Positions 41,105 to 57,559 of a stretch of DNA of 64,000 bases are shown piece by piece. The notes beneath the pieces were generated by a model. The model saw nothing but the letters and a program-made list of their open reading frames with translations, was not told the origin of the DNA and searched no databases. The position numbers were made by a program, and so were the translations under genes. Position 1 is the stretch's first letter; the number at the start of each line of letters is the position of its first letter. Source of the stretch: Lepus europaeus (taxonomy: Eukaryota > Chordata > Mammalia > Lagomorpha > Leporidae); assembly GCF_033115175.1 (NCBI RefSeq), contig NC_084838.1:41519468-41583467 (forward strand), in the 5' to 3' direction.

Positions 41105-41880
41105 ATCATGTCAAGCTATTGTGGCCAATTTTTTGGAAAATATAATAAGCCTTGATTGTCTTTCCTCAATCATGGTTCATCCTGAGGAACTGGGCATGTT
41201 ACATCCCTGAATTAAAGTTAGGATTCATCATATATTGCTGGTCAGAATGGGAAATGGTACAGTTACAGTGGAAAACTGTTGGTTCCTCAAAAAGTTAAAC
41301 ATGGCATTACCATTTGACCCAGCAGTTACACTCTTATGTATATTCCCAAGAGCACTGAAAACAGGAGTTCAAGCAAAACTTTGTACATGAATATTCATTT
41401 AAACATCATTCATAATAGCTTAAAAGTAGAAATAATTCAAATTGCTATCAACTCATGAGTGGATTAAAGAAACGTAGTTTATCCATACGCTATTTATGTA
41501 TGGTTTTCATGGAAGAATATCATTTGGCCATAAAAAGAAACATATACAGTAGGTTCCACAGCATGGATGAAACTTGAATACATTAAGCTACAGGAAAGAA
41601 GCCAGATGCAAAAGGCCATAAGTTATATGATTCTGTCTATGTGAAGTGTTCAGAATAGGACAGCTCATAGGAACAGAAAACAGTTACTGGTTCCCAGGGA
41701 CTGGAAGGAAAATAGAATGGGAATCGAATGCCTAGTGACTACAGTGTCATCCTTGTGGGGGTGAGATATAAAAATATTCTGGAAGTATTGGTGATGGCTG
41801 CCCAGTGATATGAACATACTAAAACCCACTGATTTGCATACTATAAAATGGTTCAATGGTAGATCTTTCCTCAGCTTTTT
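41105..41880 (+). mobile_element. old L1 3' end
   Basis: Sense-strand L1 ORF2 end and 3' UTR, with 'catggcattaccatttgacc', 'tcattcataatagctt' and 'atggaagaatatcatttggc'. Much diverged and without an open frame. Confidence 0.75.
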
Positions 41881-41978
41881 AAAAAAGGTTTCAGTTGGCT
41901 AGGAAGCAGTGAGAGAGTGACAATTGGAAGCCAAATTCCTGTTTTAGGAAGAAGAGGAACCCCGTTGGCCTGAAAGAG

Positions 41979-42167
41979 TCTTTATTTCCCTTTACCTGCA
42001 AGGAGAACAGGAAGCAGCACCTGGCTCCTGGCTTCAGATCGGCGTAGCTCCGGGCGTTGCGGCCATTTGGGGACTGAACCAAGGAAAGGAAGACCTTTCT
42101 CTCTGTCTCGCTCTCTGTCTGTAACTTTACCTGTCAAATAAATAAATAAAATCTTTATTTCCCTTTC
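41979..42167 (+). mobile_element. 5'-truncated C-SINE
   Basis: Only the 3' half, 41994-42152 ('gcacctggctcctggcttca' onward), flanked by TCTTTATTTCCCTTT at 41979-41993 and about 42153-42167. Confidence 0.88.
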
Positions 42168-42837
42168 ATCGTTGCAATGTATCTTACTCTTGGTGTAAAA
42201 TGTCAAGCTGACTTGTTTTTTCTTCCCACGTTTTAAAGATGTTACCCCAGTGTCCACCTGCTCACAAAGGTTTCAGTGAGACGTCTGCTGCAAACCTTCT
42301 CTTTGTTCCTCTTTATGTATGTTACCTTTTGTTCTCAAGCTGCCTGCAGGATCTTCTCTTTGCCTTTGGTTCTGAGCATTTCAAATATGAAAAGTCTAGA
42401 TGTCTTTTTAGCTGTTCACATTGCTCAGTATTCCCTGAGCTTCCTGTCTTGGTTTGGGAGCTGTCATTAATTTTGAAATTCGGCCATTTTTTCCTTCCAA
42501 TATTTCTATTGTCCACTCTCTTTGTCTCCTGGATGTCAATTGCATATATATTATACTGTTTAATATTATGTTATAGCTCCTTTAAACTTCCTGTATTATA
42601 AATAGTTCATATATATATACATATACATGTATCACATCTGAGTCTGATTCTGTTCATTGCTTACTAGCGTGTTTTTTCTTGCTCTTTACATGCCTTGCAA
42701 TATATTTTATTGAAAGATAAGACAGGCACCACTATTAGGTTAGTAAATACAGAGTTAAATATTCTAATGCCTAGAAATGACACCCCTTTCCTTTGTTAGG
42801 CCTTTAGCATGGCAGACTGAATCAATCTAGTTAGGAA
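42168..42837. other. unassigned A/T-rich DNA
   Basis: A 120-codon plus-strand frame (42239-42601) is Leu/Phe/Ser-rich with no recognisable domain and may be decayed repeat. Nothing else supported. Confidence 0.3.
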
Positions 42838-43142
42838 GGGCAGGTGTTGGGCACAGCAGTTAAGACACCCACTTGGGACGCCAGCACCTGACAGAAGAGT
42901 GCCTGGGTTTGCGTTCCCCACAACTCCATTTCGGTTTCCAGCTTCCTGTCAACGTTTATCCTGGGAAGGCAACACAATGATGGCTCAAGTTCTTAGGTCC
43001 CTGCCACCAACACAGGAGACCTGGACTGAGATTTGGATGCCTGGTACAGCCCTAGTGTTGCAGGCATCTGGAGAGTGCGAAGTGGAAGGAAGATCTGTCT
43101 GTGTCTCTACCTTTCAAATAAATTAAAAACAAAAACAAAAAA
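42838..43142 (+). mobile_element. old, much-diverged C-SINE
   Basis: Head 'gggcaggtgttgggcacagc', body near 'gaggacctggactgag'-like text, and tail 'caaataaattaaaaac'. Confidence 0.72.
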
Positions 43143-43419
43143 CCTGATGCTGAATCAGAAAAACTGAGAACACCCCTCACACACACTCCCAACAACAACA
43201 ACAGCTAGCATTGCGTAACAGCAGCAGTCCATTGCTGAAGTAGCATCAAGAGCATGGAGGAAGGCACAGGCACCAGGGGAACGTGCTGAGGGTGGAGCAG
43301 GCACTGAGAAAACCTCTGGAAACCACTCTCCACCACAGGCACAATGGTTGTGCTACAGAAACTCGCTAGCTGCTGCACACTGACAGCAACCTGGCAAGAA
43401 TAAAACTCGTTTCTTTTCT

Positions 43420-43727
43420 TAACAATTTGACACTCTTGTTTATGGCGTCAGTAATCTCCCTAGGCTCTAGTCATGAGTTGCCAAGGCTATGGAAGCCTTT
43501 TGAGTTTGCCGACTTCGATCTTATTTAGACAAGGTCGTAGTCAAAGTGGAAGTTCTCTCCTCCCTTCAGAGAAAGGTACCTCCTTCTTTGATGGCCTGTT
43601 CTTTCTACTGGGATCTCACGCACAGAGATCTTTCATTTAGGTCCTCTTTTTTTTTTTTTTGCCAGAGTGTCTTGGCTTTCCGTGCCTAAAATACTCTCAT
43701 GGGCTCTTCAGCCAGATCCAATTGCCT
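43420..43727 (-). mobile_element. L1 3' UTR fragment
   Basis: Antisense L1 3' UTR text shared with 13740-13990 and 19740-20040 ('gactttgatcttatttagacaagg'-like region near 43510, 'cttcagagaaaggtacctcc'). Confidence 0.72.
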
Positions 43728-43781
43728 TATTTTCATTTTATTTGAAAGGCAGAGACAGACAGAAATCTTCCGTCCACTGAG
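43728..43781 (-). mobile_element. C-SINE scrap
   Basis: About 50 bases of minus-strand SINE ('tttgaaaggcagagacagac'). Confidence 0.6.
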
Positions 43782-43812
43782 TACCTGAAGAATTGGGACA
43801 TTTTTTATACCT

Positions 43813-43875
43813 TCTTTTTTTAAAGATTTATTTATTTTTTTGAAAGTCAGAGTTACATAGAGAGTGGAGAAGCAA

Positions 43876-43907
<32 letters not shown>

Positions 43908-44168
43908 GTGTCTTCCAACCTCTGGTTCACTCCCCAATTGGCCGCAATGGCCAGAGCTGTGGCGATCTGAAGGAAGGAGCCAGGAGCCTCCTCTGGGTCT
44001 CCCACGCAGGTGCAGGGTCCCAAGGACTTGGGCCATCTTCCACTGCTTTCTCAGGCCATAGCAGAGAGGTGGATTGGAAATGGAGCAGCCAGGTCTTGAA
44101 CCGGCGCCCATATGGGATGCCGGCACTTCAGGCCAGGGTATTAACCCGCTATGCCACAGCACTGGCCC
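43813..44168 (-). mobile_element. C-SINE
   Basis: Minus-strand copy with a (GA)n run near 43873-43907 and ending 'atgccacagcactggcccc'. Confidence 0.9.
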
Positions 44169-44600
44169 CCATTTTTTTATAACTTCTGAGAGGGGAAATA
44201 AACCATTGTTAGTGTGATTTAAAGCACAAAAGCAATAAAAAACTAACAAATTCAACTATACAAAATGCAAAAATTTTTGCGTGACAAAAACTCATCACAA
44301 ACATCAACTGACAACAGAAAACTATTTGCAATCATATAAAAATAACTCATTTTTCTTAATATTGAAAAGTACTTGTAAAGCAATAAGTGAGTTTTTCCCA
44401 ATAATTGATGCTTTGTACAATAATCTGTGAGCAAGGGAGAGGTACAGATACTACAGAAAAGCAAATAAACAGAACAAAAGATGACTAGCCTACCTTAAGA
44501 CAAACTTATAAATATAATGTGATTTTTCATTTATCAAATTGACAAAGATCATAAATTTCATAATACAAGTTGACAAATATAAGATGAGAGGCACTTTAAC
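44169..44600. other. unassigned A/T-rich DNA
   Basis: No gene seen; likely decayed L1-type sequence. Confidence 0.3.
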
Positions 44601-44930
44601 TTTTTTTTAAAAATTCACTTTATTTATTTGAAAGATAGAGTTACAGAGAGAGGTAGAGACATAGAGAGAAAGATCTTCCACCCACTGGTTCACTCCCCAA
44701 ATGGCTGCAATGGCCGGAGTTGAGCCCATCCGAAGCCGGGAGCCAGGAGCTTCTTCCAGGTCTCTCACGAGGGTGCAGGGGAGACTTGGGCCATCCTCCG
44801 CTGCTTTCCCAGGGGCATTTAGCAGGGATCTGGCTCCGAAGTGGAGCATCCGGGACTCGAACCTTCGCCCATATCAGATGCCAGTGCTGCAGGCCAGGGC
44901 TTTAACATGCTGTGCCACAGTGCTAGCCCC
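44601..44930 (-). mobile_element. C-SINE
   Basis: Minus-strand copy from 'aaattcactttatttatttg' to 'gtgccacagtgctagcccc'. Confidence 0.9.
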
Positions 44931-45820
44931 TCATAGTTTTGATAAGAGTGTAAATATGCACAATTGATGGGCAACTGAGCAACATCAAGATGTAAAATAC
45001 ACACATACTTTGATCCATCATTTCAGCGCTTGGGACTTTCTCCTCCATGTGTCCTCCTGCCTGTGTACAAGGACCTAGACATGTGAGATTCATGCCAGCA
45101 TTACCAGGTAATGGAAGACTCTACAGTGAATATCCATGAATGTGAAATGAAGATAAATTACATTATGGTTCTACCAAAATAAAAGACTGTAAAGATACAG
45201 AATACATGTTCCCATTACTAAATGAAAGAGAAAAGGGGAAAATCATGTAGTTCATGTTTCCATTTGTGAATAAAATACATCAATTTATCTCTACTTTCTA
45301 GACTAAATTAATTCTGAAAGACATAAAAGGAAGAAAATTAAGAGGTGGCAAGACAAGGGTGGGAAAGAGATAAACTATCTACCTTCTTCTGATTTTTGAA
45401 TTTGTACCATATGTATGCCTACTTTAAAAATAATTATCAGTGTTTGAAATAAAATAAGTATAGAGGCCTTCATCAAATGGTCTCATTCCTGCTCTCCAGC
45501 ATTCCCCCACAGTTCCTCTGCAGTCCATCCACCTGAACCTCTAGAAGAGATAGCCTGGATTTCTTATTGCCAAATGAAGCCTATGCCCAATCCTTGGTTT
45601 CTCTATTTATCACTAAGTTTATCTCTTACCAGGACCAGTCCTTTCCCCAACAGTCTGCTCTTTTAGACCCAGTTCCAACTACCTACAAACCCTCTCTGAT
45701 GAACTTGACCCTCTGAAAGGGGATTTTTGTAACCAGAGCCTCACAAAAGAATATGTAATTCAATTTCTCTTAAATTGTTGGCTCTTGTTTTAGATGAATT
45801 AGTCATATTTTGAAACTAAT
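44931..45820. other. unassigned DNA, partly L1-like
   Basis: Text such as 'ctttgatccatcatttcagc' near 45009 recalls a decayed LINE. Pyrimidine-rich from about 45480. No coding exon seen. Confidence 0.35.
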
Positions 45821-46155
45821 TTTTTAAAGATTTATTTATTTATTTATTTACTTATTTATTTATTTGATAGGCAGAGTGACAGAGGGGGAGAGGAAGAAGG
45901 GAGGGAGGGAGAAAGGGAGAGAAATACATCTTCCATTTACTGGTTCACTCCCCAAATGGCCACAACAGCTGGGGCTGGACAAGGCCAAAGCTAGGAACCA
46001 GGAACTCCATCTGGATCTCCCACATAAATGGCAGTGATTCAAGTACTTGAACCATCATCAAATATTTCCCAGGCCCATTAGCCAGGAGATGGATTAGAAG
46101 TGGAGTAGCCAGGTACTTGAACTGGCACTCCCATATGGTGGCCACAACACCCACC
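45821..46155 (-). mobile_element. old C-SINE
   Basis: Minus-strand copy from 'aaagatttatttatttattt' to 'ggccacaacacccacc'. Confidence 0.85.
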
Positions 46156-46215
46156 TCAAAACTAGATTTTGAAGTGTCCTTCTTAAGGCATTTTTTTTGT
46201 TCCATTCGTTTTCCC

Positions 46216-46488
46216 TTTCAAGACTTTTATTTATCTATTTTCATCCTATCCACTGGTCCACTTCCCAAATGCCTGCAACAGCAAGAGCTGGGCCAGGCTG
46301 AAGTCAGGAGCCCGAAACTCAATCTGGGTATCCCAAATAGGTGGCAGGGACCCAAGTACTTGAGCCATGACCTGCAGACTCCCATGTTGTACATGAAAAG
46401 GAAGCTGGTCAGAAGCCAAACCCAGGCACTCCAATATGGCATGTGGGTGTCCCAAGCGGTGACTTAACAACCATGTCAAATGCCCACC
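46216..46488 (-). mobile_element. old, diverged C-SINE
   Basis: Minus-strand copy lacking part of the GA-rich region: 'ccactggtccacttcccaaa' to 'caaatgcccacc'. Confidence 0.75.
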
Positions 46489-46799
46489 ATGTCTTTTAAA
46501 TATCTTGAGAGCAAGAAGGCAACATAGCTCAGATGTCTCTGTTCCACTGACACTGTTGGCTCATAGAAGTACTCACCCACTTGCTGGGTAGACTGAAAGT
46601 TAAAGGAAGACCAGATAGCCTTTGAAGACATTTTGCCCCTTGGATTTCTTGGCCAGAGACCACTATCATCAGGGTGAAACTCTCTCAAGGACATTGAGAA
46701 ATCCTGGGGGTAGAGAATATTGAGAAATTCTGGGGGTAGTGGAGGCTTATCACAATATCCACAGCAGCCAAGCAGCAACATACATATCTAAATCAATAG

Positions 46800-50893
<4,094 letters not shown>

Positions 50894-50911
50894 TGTTGCT
50901 GTCTTCCCTGA

Positions 50912-51214
50912 CTGAAGTGATCATGGAAGCATGGGTGGAGATGAAGGAGCATGCCAAAGATCAAAGCAGCTTGGAATGTTGAACCGCCACATGGAATACA
51001 GCTGTGCTAAACTCCTCTAGACCCACAGCAGGCTTGGCATACATGCAGAATAGAATTTTGTTGCATGAAGCTTCTCAGATCTGGGTGTTATTTGTTATCC
51101 TGACCAATCAGGGTGCACTGGTGGTGCTTGCCAGGTGTTGCAGAATAGAGACAAGATTATATCAAGGCTGGAGGAAGAATGTGTGTCACCTTGAGGTCTT
51201 GGATTTAGAATTGG
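50912..51214. other. unassigned DNA beyond the copy B breakpoint
   Basis: No SPATA31 similarity and no gene seen. Confidence 0.35.
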
Positions 51215-51325
51215 GTGTTGCTATGGACTGAAATGCATCTTCCCAAAACTCATGCATTGAAGCACGAACCTCCAGGGTGACTTTATATGGGTACAGGGTC
51301 TTCAGGAAGTAAATATGGTTAAATG
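51215..51325 (+). mobile_element. ancient MaLR-type LTR fragment (fossil)
   Basis: 'tatggactgaaatgcatctt', 'cccaaaactcatgcattgaa' and 'gaagtaaatatggttaaatg' follow the start of MLT1/MST-type LTRs. Old and partial; a SINE interrupts or ends it. Confidence 0.5.
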
Positions 51326-51328
51326 AAT

Positions 51329-51725
51329 TCCGTGTTATAGCACAGCAGGTTAAGCTGCTGCCTGCAACACCGGCATGCCATATGAATGCCAGTTCCAGTT
51401 CTGGCTGCTCTACTTCTGATCCAGCTCCATGCTAATGCACCTTGGAAAGCAGCAGAAGATGGCCCAAGTACTTGGGCCCCTGCCACCCATGTGGGAGACT
51501 TGGATGGAGTTACTAGCTCCTGGCTTTGGCCTGGCCCAGCCCTAGCCATTGTGGTCATTTGGGGAAATGAGCCTGTGGATGGAAGACATCTCTCTCTGTC
51601 TCTGTCTCTCTCTCTGTCTCTCTCTCTTTATCTCTCTCTCTCTCTCTCTATTTCTATCTCTATCAATCTTCCCCTGACCCTGACCCTGTTAACTTTGCTT
51701 TTCAAATAAAAAATCTTAAAAAACA
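51329..51725 (+). mobile_element. C-SINE with expanded CT repeat
   Basis: Head 'cgtgttatagcacagcaggt'. CT-rich stretch 51589-51665, then a short (CCCTGA)-like repeat (51671-51688) and tail 'caaataaaaaatctt'. Confidence 0.87.
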
Positions 51726-52085
51726 AATGAGTGCAGCTCAATTCACAATAGCTAATACATGGAATCAATCTAAATGCCCATCAACTGAAGACTGGATAAA
51801 GAAATTATGGGATATGTACACTATGGAATACTACACAGCCGTAAAAAATGAAATCTGGACATTTGCAACAAAATGGATGAATCTGGAAAACGTCATACTT
51901 AGTGAAATAAGACAGTCCCAAAGGAGTAAATACTGTATGTTCTCCCTGATCTGTGAGAACTAATAAAGCACCTCAAATGATATCAGTAGAAGTGAAACTG
52001 ACACTTCGAGAAGGGATGACTTGGACGGCCCCTGTCTTAACAGTCATGGAACAGTTTTTGGTTTTTGTTTGTTTTCCTTCATGAT
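51726..52085 (+). mobile_element. L1 ORF2 C-terminus and 3' UTR
   Basis: Open for 78 codons with typical ORF2 ending: YTMEYYTAVKNEIWTFATKW, then NLENVILSEIRQ and stop at about 51961, then 3' UTR. A short 5'-truncated L1, younger than the piece at 41105. Confidence 0.9.
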
Positions 52086-52102
52086 ATTTTTTGTTTGTTT
52101 GT

Positions 52103-52430
52103 TTTAGATTTATTTATTTATTTGAAAGTCAGAGTTACACAGAGATAGGAGAGTCAGAGAGAGGGAGAGGTCTTCCATCTGCTGGTTCATTCCCCCAATT
52201 GACTGCAATGGCTGGAGCTGCGCCAATCTGAAGCCAGGAGCCAGGAGCTTCCTCTGGGTCTCCCACACGGGTGTGGGGGCCCAAGGACTTGGGCCATCTT
52301 CTGCTGCGTTCCCAGGCCATAGCAGAGAGCTGGATTGGAAGTGGAGCAGCCGGGTCTCGAACCGGCGTCCATATGGGATGCCGGTGCTTCAGGCCAGGGT
52401 GTTAACCTGCTGCGCCACAGCACTGGCCCC
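52103..52430 (-). mobile_element. C-SINE
   Basis: Minus-strand copy close to the older consensus, ending 'gcgccacagcactggcccc'. Confidence 0.9.
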
Positions 52431-52470
52431 AAAAGCATACTTTCAAATTAACTGGAAGACAGGTTCAAAT

Positions 52471-52798
52471 TTAGAAGTCTTGGGGCTGGCACTGTGGCAT
52501 GGTAGATGGGGCCAGCCGCCTGCAATGCCGGCATCCCATGTGGGTGCCGGTATGGGTCCCGACTGCTCCACTTCCAGTCCGGCTCTCTGCTGTGGCCTGG
52601 GAAGGTGGTGGAGGATGGCTCAGGTCTTTGGATCCTGCCTTTGGATCGGCGTGGCTCCAGTTGTTGTGACCATTTGGGGAGTGAGCCAGCGAATGGAGGA
52701 TCTCTCTTTTTCTCTCTTTCTTTCTGCCTCTACATCTCTGTAACTTTGCCTTTCAAATAGTAGGTGAATCTTGAAAAAAATTTTTTTTTAGATGTCTT
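52471..52798 (+). mobile_element. C-SINE with target duplication
   Basis: Body 52482-52787, flanked by TTAGAAGTCTT (52471-52481) and TTAGATGTCTT (52788-52798). Confidence 0.9.
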
Positions 52799-53682
52799 GA
52801 GCTCTGTGGAGTTTCATGATATAATGAGGTGGTCAAGGGGAGAGCCAGCCTCCAACTCCCTACTTGTCCCTGTCCTCTTCCTTCCCTCAAGCCTGTCCTG
52901 CGCCATGAAGGGTCTCCCATGCCTGGTATGCATGCAAGTTCCTTCCATGTTCTTGGCCACCATCTCTGGACCTAGTAGCAGATCCATTGGTGCCATGGCC
53001 CATCCTGAGAGGGACAGAGCTGAGAAAGAGGCTCAGGTGGACACTGCAAGCTGCCATTGGGAGGGAATTCTTTTTCAGTTCCTCAAAGGGGGTCTGGAAG
53101 ACGAAGCATGAGCTCTGGGTGAGCATGCCACCATGGCCCTGTGGACCCTGTGGTGGGTCCCAAGATATGATTGGAGCGGGGGCAGGGCGGGGCCCTCTAA
53201 AACATAGGATGCAGGGCAGGGCCCCCACTTGTCTGGACACGGGGGCAGTGCTGGCGTTCGGCCTGCCTTCTGGTTGCTCTCCTGGGGGGCTCTCTGCGTG
53301 CTTTGGGAATGGGCTTGGCTGCCTCGGCTTCCTTATTCTTGCCCTTTTTCTGCATCTTCCCAGGATCTTTTTATAAGCTCTCTCCTCTCTCTAAATCAGC
53401 CAGTGAATTTCAATGGTATGCAAGTAAAAATTCTGATTGATATAGTTTTTCTTTAGCTTTCTCCCCCTTTGGGGGGGCTGCTGAAAATAGCTCCATGAAG
53501 CAAGCGTCAGACCAGATTTTCCTGGTTCACTGTGCTACCACCCGCACTTGGAGCAGTACCTGGCCTGTATGAATATTCTGGGTCACAGACTTTGACGAGG
53601 TGTCATTTCAATCACAAGGGATTTTGCCAGGGCTGGGATCCTATGTGATGGCAGCCATGAAGCTTTTTTCCCCCTTTCTTCT
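52799..53682. other. unassigned DNA, no supported gene
   Basis: Plus-strand frames of 115 and 129 codons and a minus-strand frame of 117 codons overlap here. None has a recognisable domain or convincing splice sites. Could hide a decayed retrocopy. Confidence 0.3.
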
Positions 53683-53855
53683 TTATTTTTAGATTTATTT
53701 ATCTGTTTGTTAAAAAGGTTGAGTGACAGAGAGAGAAAGAGAGACAGATAGAGATCTTTTATACATTGGTTCACTCCCCAAATGGCTGCAGGGACTGGGA
53801 CTGGGCCAGACTGAAACCAGGAGCCTGGAACTCTACCAGGTCTCCCACATTGGCC
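53683..53855 (-). mobile_element. truncated C-SINE
   Basis: Minus-strand tail and middle only: 'tagatttatttatctgtttg' to 'ccaggtctcccacattgg'. Confidence 0.78.
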
Positions 53856-54018
53856 ACTCTGAGGCCCACTTTAATAGAGAGGAATTCCCTGGATTCCCAG
53901 GCCTGTAGGGCTGGGTGGGTGAGACCTCACTAGCAGAGCAGAGTGGGAGTGGAGGTAGACAAGTGGGCTAGGCTCGGGGCCCAGTCCAGCCCACCTGTAA
54001 ATTTAGTAAGAGCAGTTC

Positions 54019-54391
54019 ACTAATTCCATCTTTTTTTATTTTTTAAAAGATTTATTTATTTATTTGAAAGTCAGAGTTACACAGAGAGAGGAGGAGAGGC
54101 AGAGAGAGAGAGAGGGAGGTCTTCCATCCACTGGTTCACTCCCTAGTTGGCTACAATGGCCAGAGCTGTGCCAATCTGAAGCCAGGAGCCAGGAGCTTCT
54201 TCTCGTCTCCTACATGGGAGCAGGGACCCAAGGACTTGGGCTATCTTTCACTGCTTTGCCAGGTCGTAGTAGAGAGCTGGATCAGAAGTGGAGCAGCTGG
54301 GGCTCGAACTGATGCCCATATGGGATGCTGGCACTGCAGGTGCTGGCTTTACCTGCTATGCCACAGTACCAGCCCCCACTAATTCTATCTT
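54019..54391 (-). mobile_element. C-SINE with target duplication
   Basis: Body 54032-54376, flanked by 'actaattccatctttttt' and 'actaattctatcttttt'. Confidence 0.9.
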
Positions 54392-54999
54392 TTTAAAAAG
54401 ATGTATTATTTTATTTGAAAGTCAAAGGGGCTAGCATTGTGGCATAGCAGGTAAAGCCACTGCCTGTGGCACTGGCATCTCCTATGAGTGCTCGTTCAAG
54501 TCCTGGCTGCTCCACTTCCAATCCAGCTCCATGCTAATTGCCTGGGAAAGCAGTAGAAGATGGCCCAAGTGCTTGGGCCCCTGCACCCCACATGGGAGAC
54601 CTGGAAAAAGCTCCTGGCCCCTGGCTTCAGCTGGGCAAAGCCCTGAATGTTGTGCTCATTTGGGAAGTGAACCAGTGGATGGAAGATTGATCTCTCTCTG
54701 TAACTCTGCCTTACAAATAAATAAATCTTTTTTTTTTAATAAAGTCAAAATAATAGAGAAAGGGAGAGACAGATCTTCCAACTGCTGGTTCACTCCCCAA
54801 ATGGCTGCAGGAGCCAGGGCTGGTCCAGGCCAAGGCTAGGAGCCTGCCCAAGGATTTGGGACGCCTTCCACTGCTTTCCTACCCATACCAGCAGGAAGCT
54901 GGATCAGAAGTAGAATACCCAGGGCTCAAACTGTCACTCTGATATGGGATCCAACATAGCAGGCAGCAGCTTAGCTCACTGTGCCACAACTTTGGCCCC
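54391..54999 (-). mobile_element. old C-SINE split by a younger one
   Basis: Minus-strand tail complement 54391-54426, then a plus-strand SINE, then the rest from 'aaagtcaaaataatagagaa' to 'gtgccacaactttggcccc' (54741-54999). Confidence 0.85.
54427..54740 (+). mobile_element. C-SINE nested in the opposite-strand SINE
   Basis: Head 'ggggctagcattgtggcata', tail 'acaaataaataaatcttttt'. AAAGTCAAA flanks it on both sides. Confidence 0.88.
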
Positions 55000-55094
55000 T
55001 AATTATCTTTATGTGTGTGTGTGGCTTTGGGCTATGGTATTTAATGAGAAATTTCTGTTTGCTAGACATGGTCTAGTTCTTCATATATTAGCCA

Positions 55095-55420
55095 TTTTTT
55101 AAAAGAGGTATATTTTATTTGAAAGGCAGTTACACATAGAAGGAGAGAGAGAGCGCTTCCATACTCTGGTTTACTTCCCAAATGGCTTCAGTGACCAGGG
55201 CTGGGCCAGGCTGAAGCCAGGAGCCTGCTGAAGCCAGGAACCTAGAACTCCATCCAAGTTTCCCCTGTTAGGGTGACTCAAGCCATCTCCTGCTGTTTTT
55301 CCAGGCATATTAGCAGGGAACTGGATCAGAAATAGAGCAGCTGGCACCTGAACTGGTACACGTATGGGGTGCCCGTGTCACAGATGGCAGCTTAAACTAC
55401 TGCATCACAATGTTGGCCCC
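55095..55420 (-). mobile_element. old C-SINE
   Basis: Minus-strand copy with a small internal duplication ('gctgaagccaggagcctgct' then 'gaagccaggaacct'). Ends 'catcacaatgttggcccc'. Confidence 0.83.
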
Positions 55421-55499
55421 AAATAATTATCTAATCCTCCCATAACCTGTACTGTGCTTCCTCTGAACCAAAGTGGGGTTGCACATTTCATTCTCTCAG

Positions 55500-55980
55500 C
55501 TCCTCTTTCGCGCTCCATTTATCTCCTTGTTGCTCTCTTTCCCTCCTCTCATCCCCTCCAGTTCGTTCTCTGTGGAGCAGTCGGAGCGATCATAAAGTGT
55601 GAGTCAGTCCCTTCCTTAGGAACCGCCAAGGCCCCTCATTTGTCTTGGGGTGAAGGTGAAAGTCCTTAGCTCATGCCTTCTCCCATTTCATCTCCATGCC
55701 TCTCCTGTTTGCTCACTACTGTGCTACTGTCGCCACTGCTGTCTTGCTGCAGGTCCTCAGATGCTCTGAGCCCTGTCCTGCCTGGGGGCACATGTTGCTG
55801 CCTCAGCTTGGACAGCTCCTCTCCTGCTTATCTCAAGGGTTTATCTGATTAGCATTTGCCTTCAACAGTAGACTGAGTTCCCCAGGTTAAGGAGCTTCTG
55901 TGTCTTGTTAATGGCGGTGTTTCAAGCTTGTTGGCTGGCATATAGTAAGTCCTCAGGAAACGTTTGGAGAACGAATGGAT
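55500..55980 (+). mobile_element. L2-type LINE 3' end
   Basis: The order 'tgaaagtccttagctcatgc', 'agactgagttccccaggtta', 'ggctggcatatagtaagtcc' and a TTTGGAGAACGAATGG-like end follows L2 3' ends. Old. Confidence 0.55.
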
Positions 55981-56737
55981 GTTTAATGCATATATCAATA
56001 TTGAAATTTCCATGACTGCACTGGGCTACAGAAGCTCTGTCAGCAATGGAGTTCACATCATTAATAGACATTATTCTTATTTAAAGGTTGACAAAAAAGA
56101 GGCCACAGGTATGGCCTGCTGGTCAGTGGGGACAGCAATTAGGGCCTGTGACTGTATACACAGGCCCTGCCCACACAGACCTGCTCCTCCACGGGTAGCC
56201 CTGCCTGGGAGCAGGGAGTGATCGCCTCTCCTCGGATGCCCATTTTCCAGGGACATGGGCAGACCTACTGCAGGGGGAGCAAGTGGGCACGTGTGGGCCC
56301 CATAACTGATCCTTCAGCCTCAGCGATAGAATTCTTCCACATGTTGCCCACTGAGTCAATGATTTCTACGCATCCTTCAAGGCACACTTGAAGATCACCT
56401 CTTCTGAGAAGCCCTCCATGTGCTACTCAGGACTCTTGTTTGAAAGTACCAGAAACCTAATTCTAAAGACATTGGGCAATGTCAAAAATCTGGAGGCAGG
56501 ATGTCAAGTTACCCATGGAATTTTGGGAAGGTCAAGGGCAGGTGGGCTTCAGGAATGCAAACACTGCCCCGAATCCATCTCCCTGTGTCTTCTCTGCATA
56601 TCCACCTCACTCCCAGTCTCCTTTCTTCCACGAAGCAAGGAACACGGCGGTCACACAACCAACAGTTTTACTGCCAGACACGGACTGCCTCTGTTGTCCT
56701 ACTTACGATGTGAAAAACCTGGGGAAGAATTTTTTTT
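55981..56737. other. unassigned DNA with L2-like text
   Basis: 'ccttcaaggcacacttgaag' and 'cttctgagaagccctccatg' near 56375-56420 also recall L2. No supported coding exon. Confidence 0.4.
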
Positions 56738-56818
56738 TCTTTTTAAAATTGATTTTCTTTCTTTCTTTCTTTCCTTCTTTCCTTCCTTCCTTCCTTCTTT
56801 CCTTCCTTCCTTCCTTCC

Positions 56819-56861
<43 letters not shown>

Positions 56862-57133
56862 TTCTTTCTTTCTTCTTCCATCTGCTGCTTCACTCCCTAA
56901 ATGACCCCAATAGCTAGGACTGGGCCAAGCCAAAGCCAGAAGCTGGAAACTTCATCCTGGTCTCCCATATGGGTGGCAGGAACCAAAAACACTTGGGCCA
57001 TGCTCTGTTGCCTTCCCAGAAGCATTAGCAAGGAGCTGAATTGGAAGCAGAGTGGCCAGGACTTGAACCGACACCCATAGGGATGCTGTTGTCGCAAGCA
57101 GCTACTTAACCCACTGTACCGCAGCGCTGGTCC
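56738..57133 (-). mobile_element. C-SINE with expanded CTTT/CTTC/CT repeat
   Basis: Minus-strand copy whose GA-rich part has grown into a pyrimidine tract at 56756-56879. Apparent Ser/Leu/Phe- and Lys/Glu/Arg-rich proteins across it are repeat artefacts. Confidence 0.88.
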
Positions 57134-57202
57134 AGGGCAGAGATTTAGATGTCTCCAGTTTCCACTTTCTCCTACAATAAGTGATCTCTAATTTTTAGTT
57201 TA

Positions 57203-57559
57203 GAGCCGGCGCCGCGGCTTACTAGGCTAATCCTCTGCCTAGCGGCGCCGGCACACCGGGTTCTAGTCCCGGTCGGGGCACCGATCCTGTCCTGGTTGCC
57301 CCTCTTCCAGGCCAGCTCTCTGCTGTGGCCAGGGAGTGCAGTGGAGGATGGCTCAAGTGCTTGGGCCCTGCACCCCATGGGAGACCAGGAGAAGCACCTG
57401 GCTCCTGCCATCGGAACAGCGCAGTGTGCCGGCCGCAGCGCGCCTACCGCGGCAGCCATTGGAGGGTGAACCAACGGCAAAAAGGAAGACCTTTCTCTCT
57501 GTCTCCCTCTACTGTCCACTCTGCCTGTCAAAAATAAAAAATAATAATAATAATAATAA
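57203..57559 (+). mobile_element. young C-SINE with (AAT)n tail
   Basis: Young consensus body, tail ending in (AAT)n 57537-57559. Flanks 'taatttttagtttag' and 'aaatttttagtttaa' are the target duplication. Confidence 0.93.
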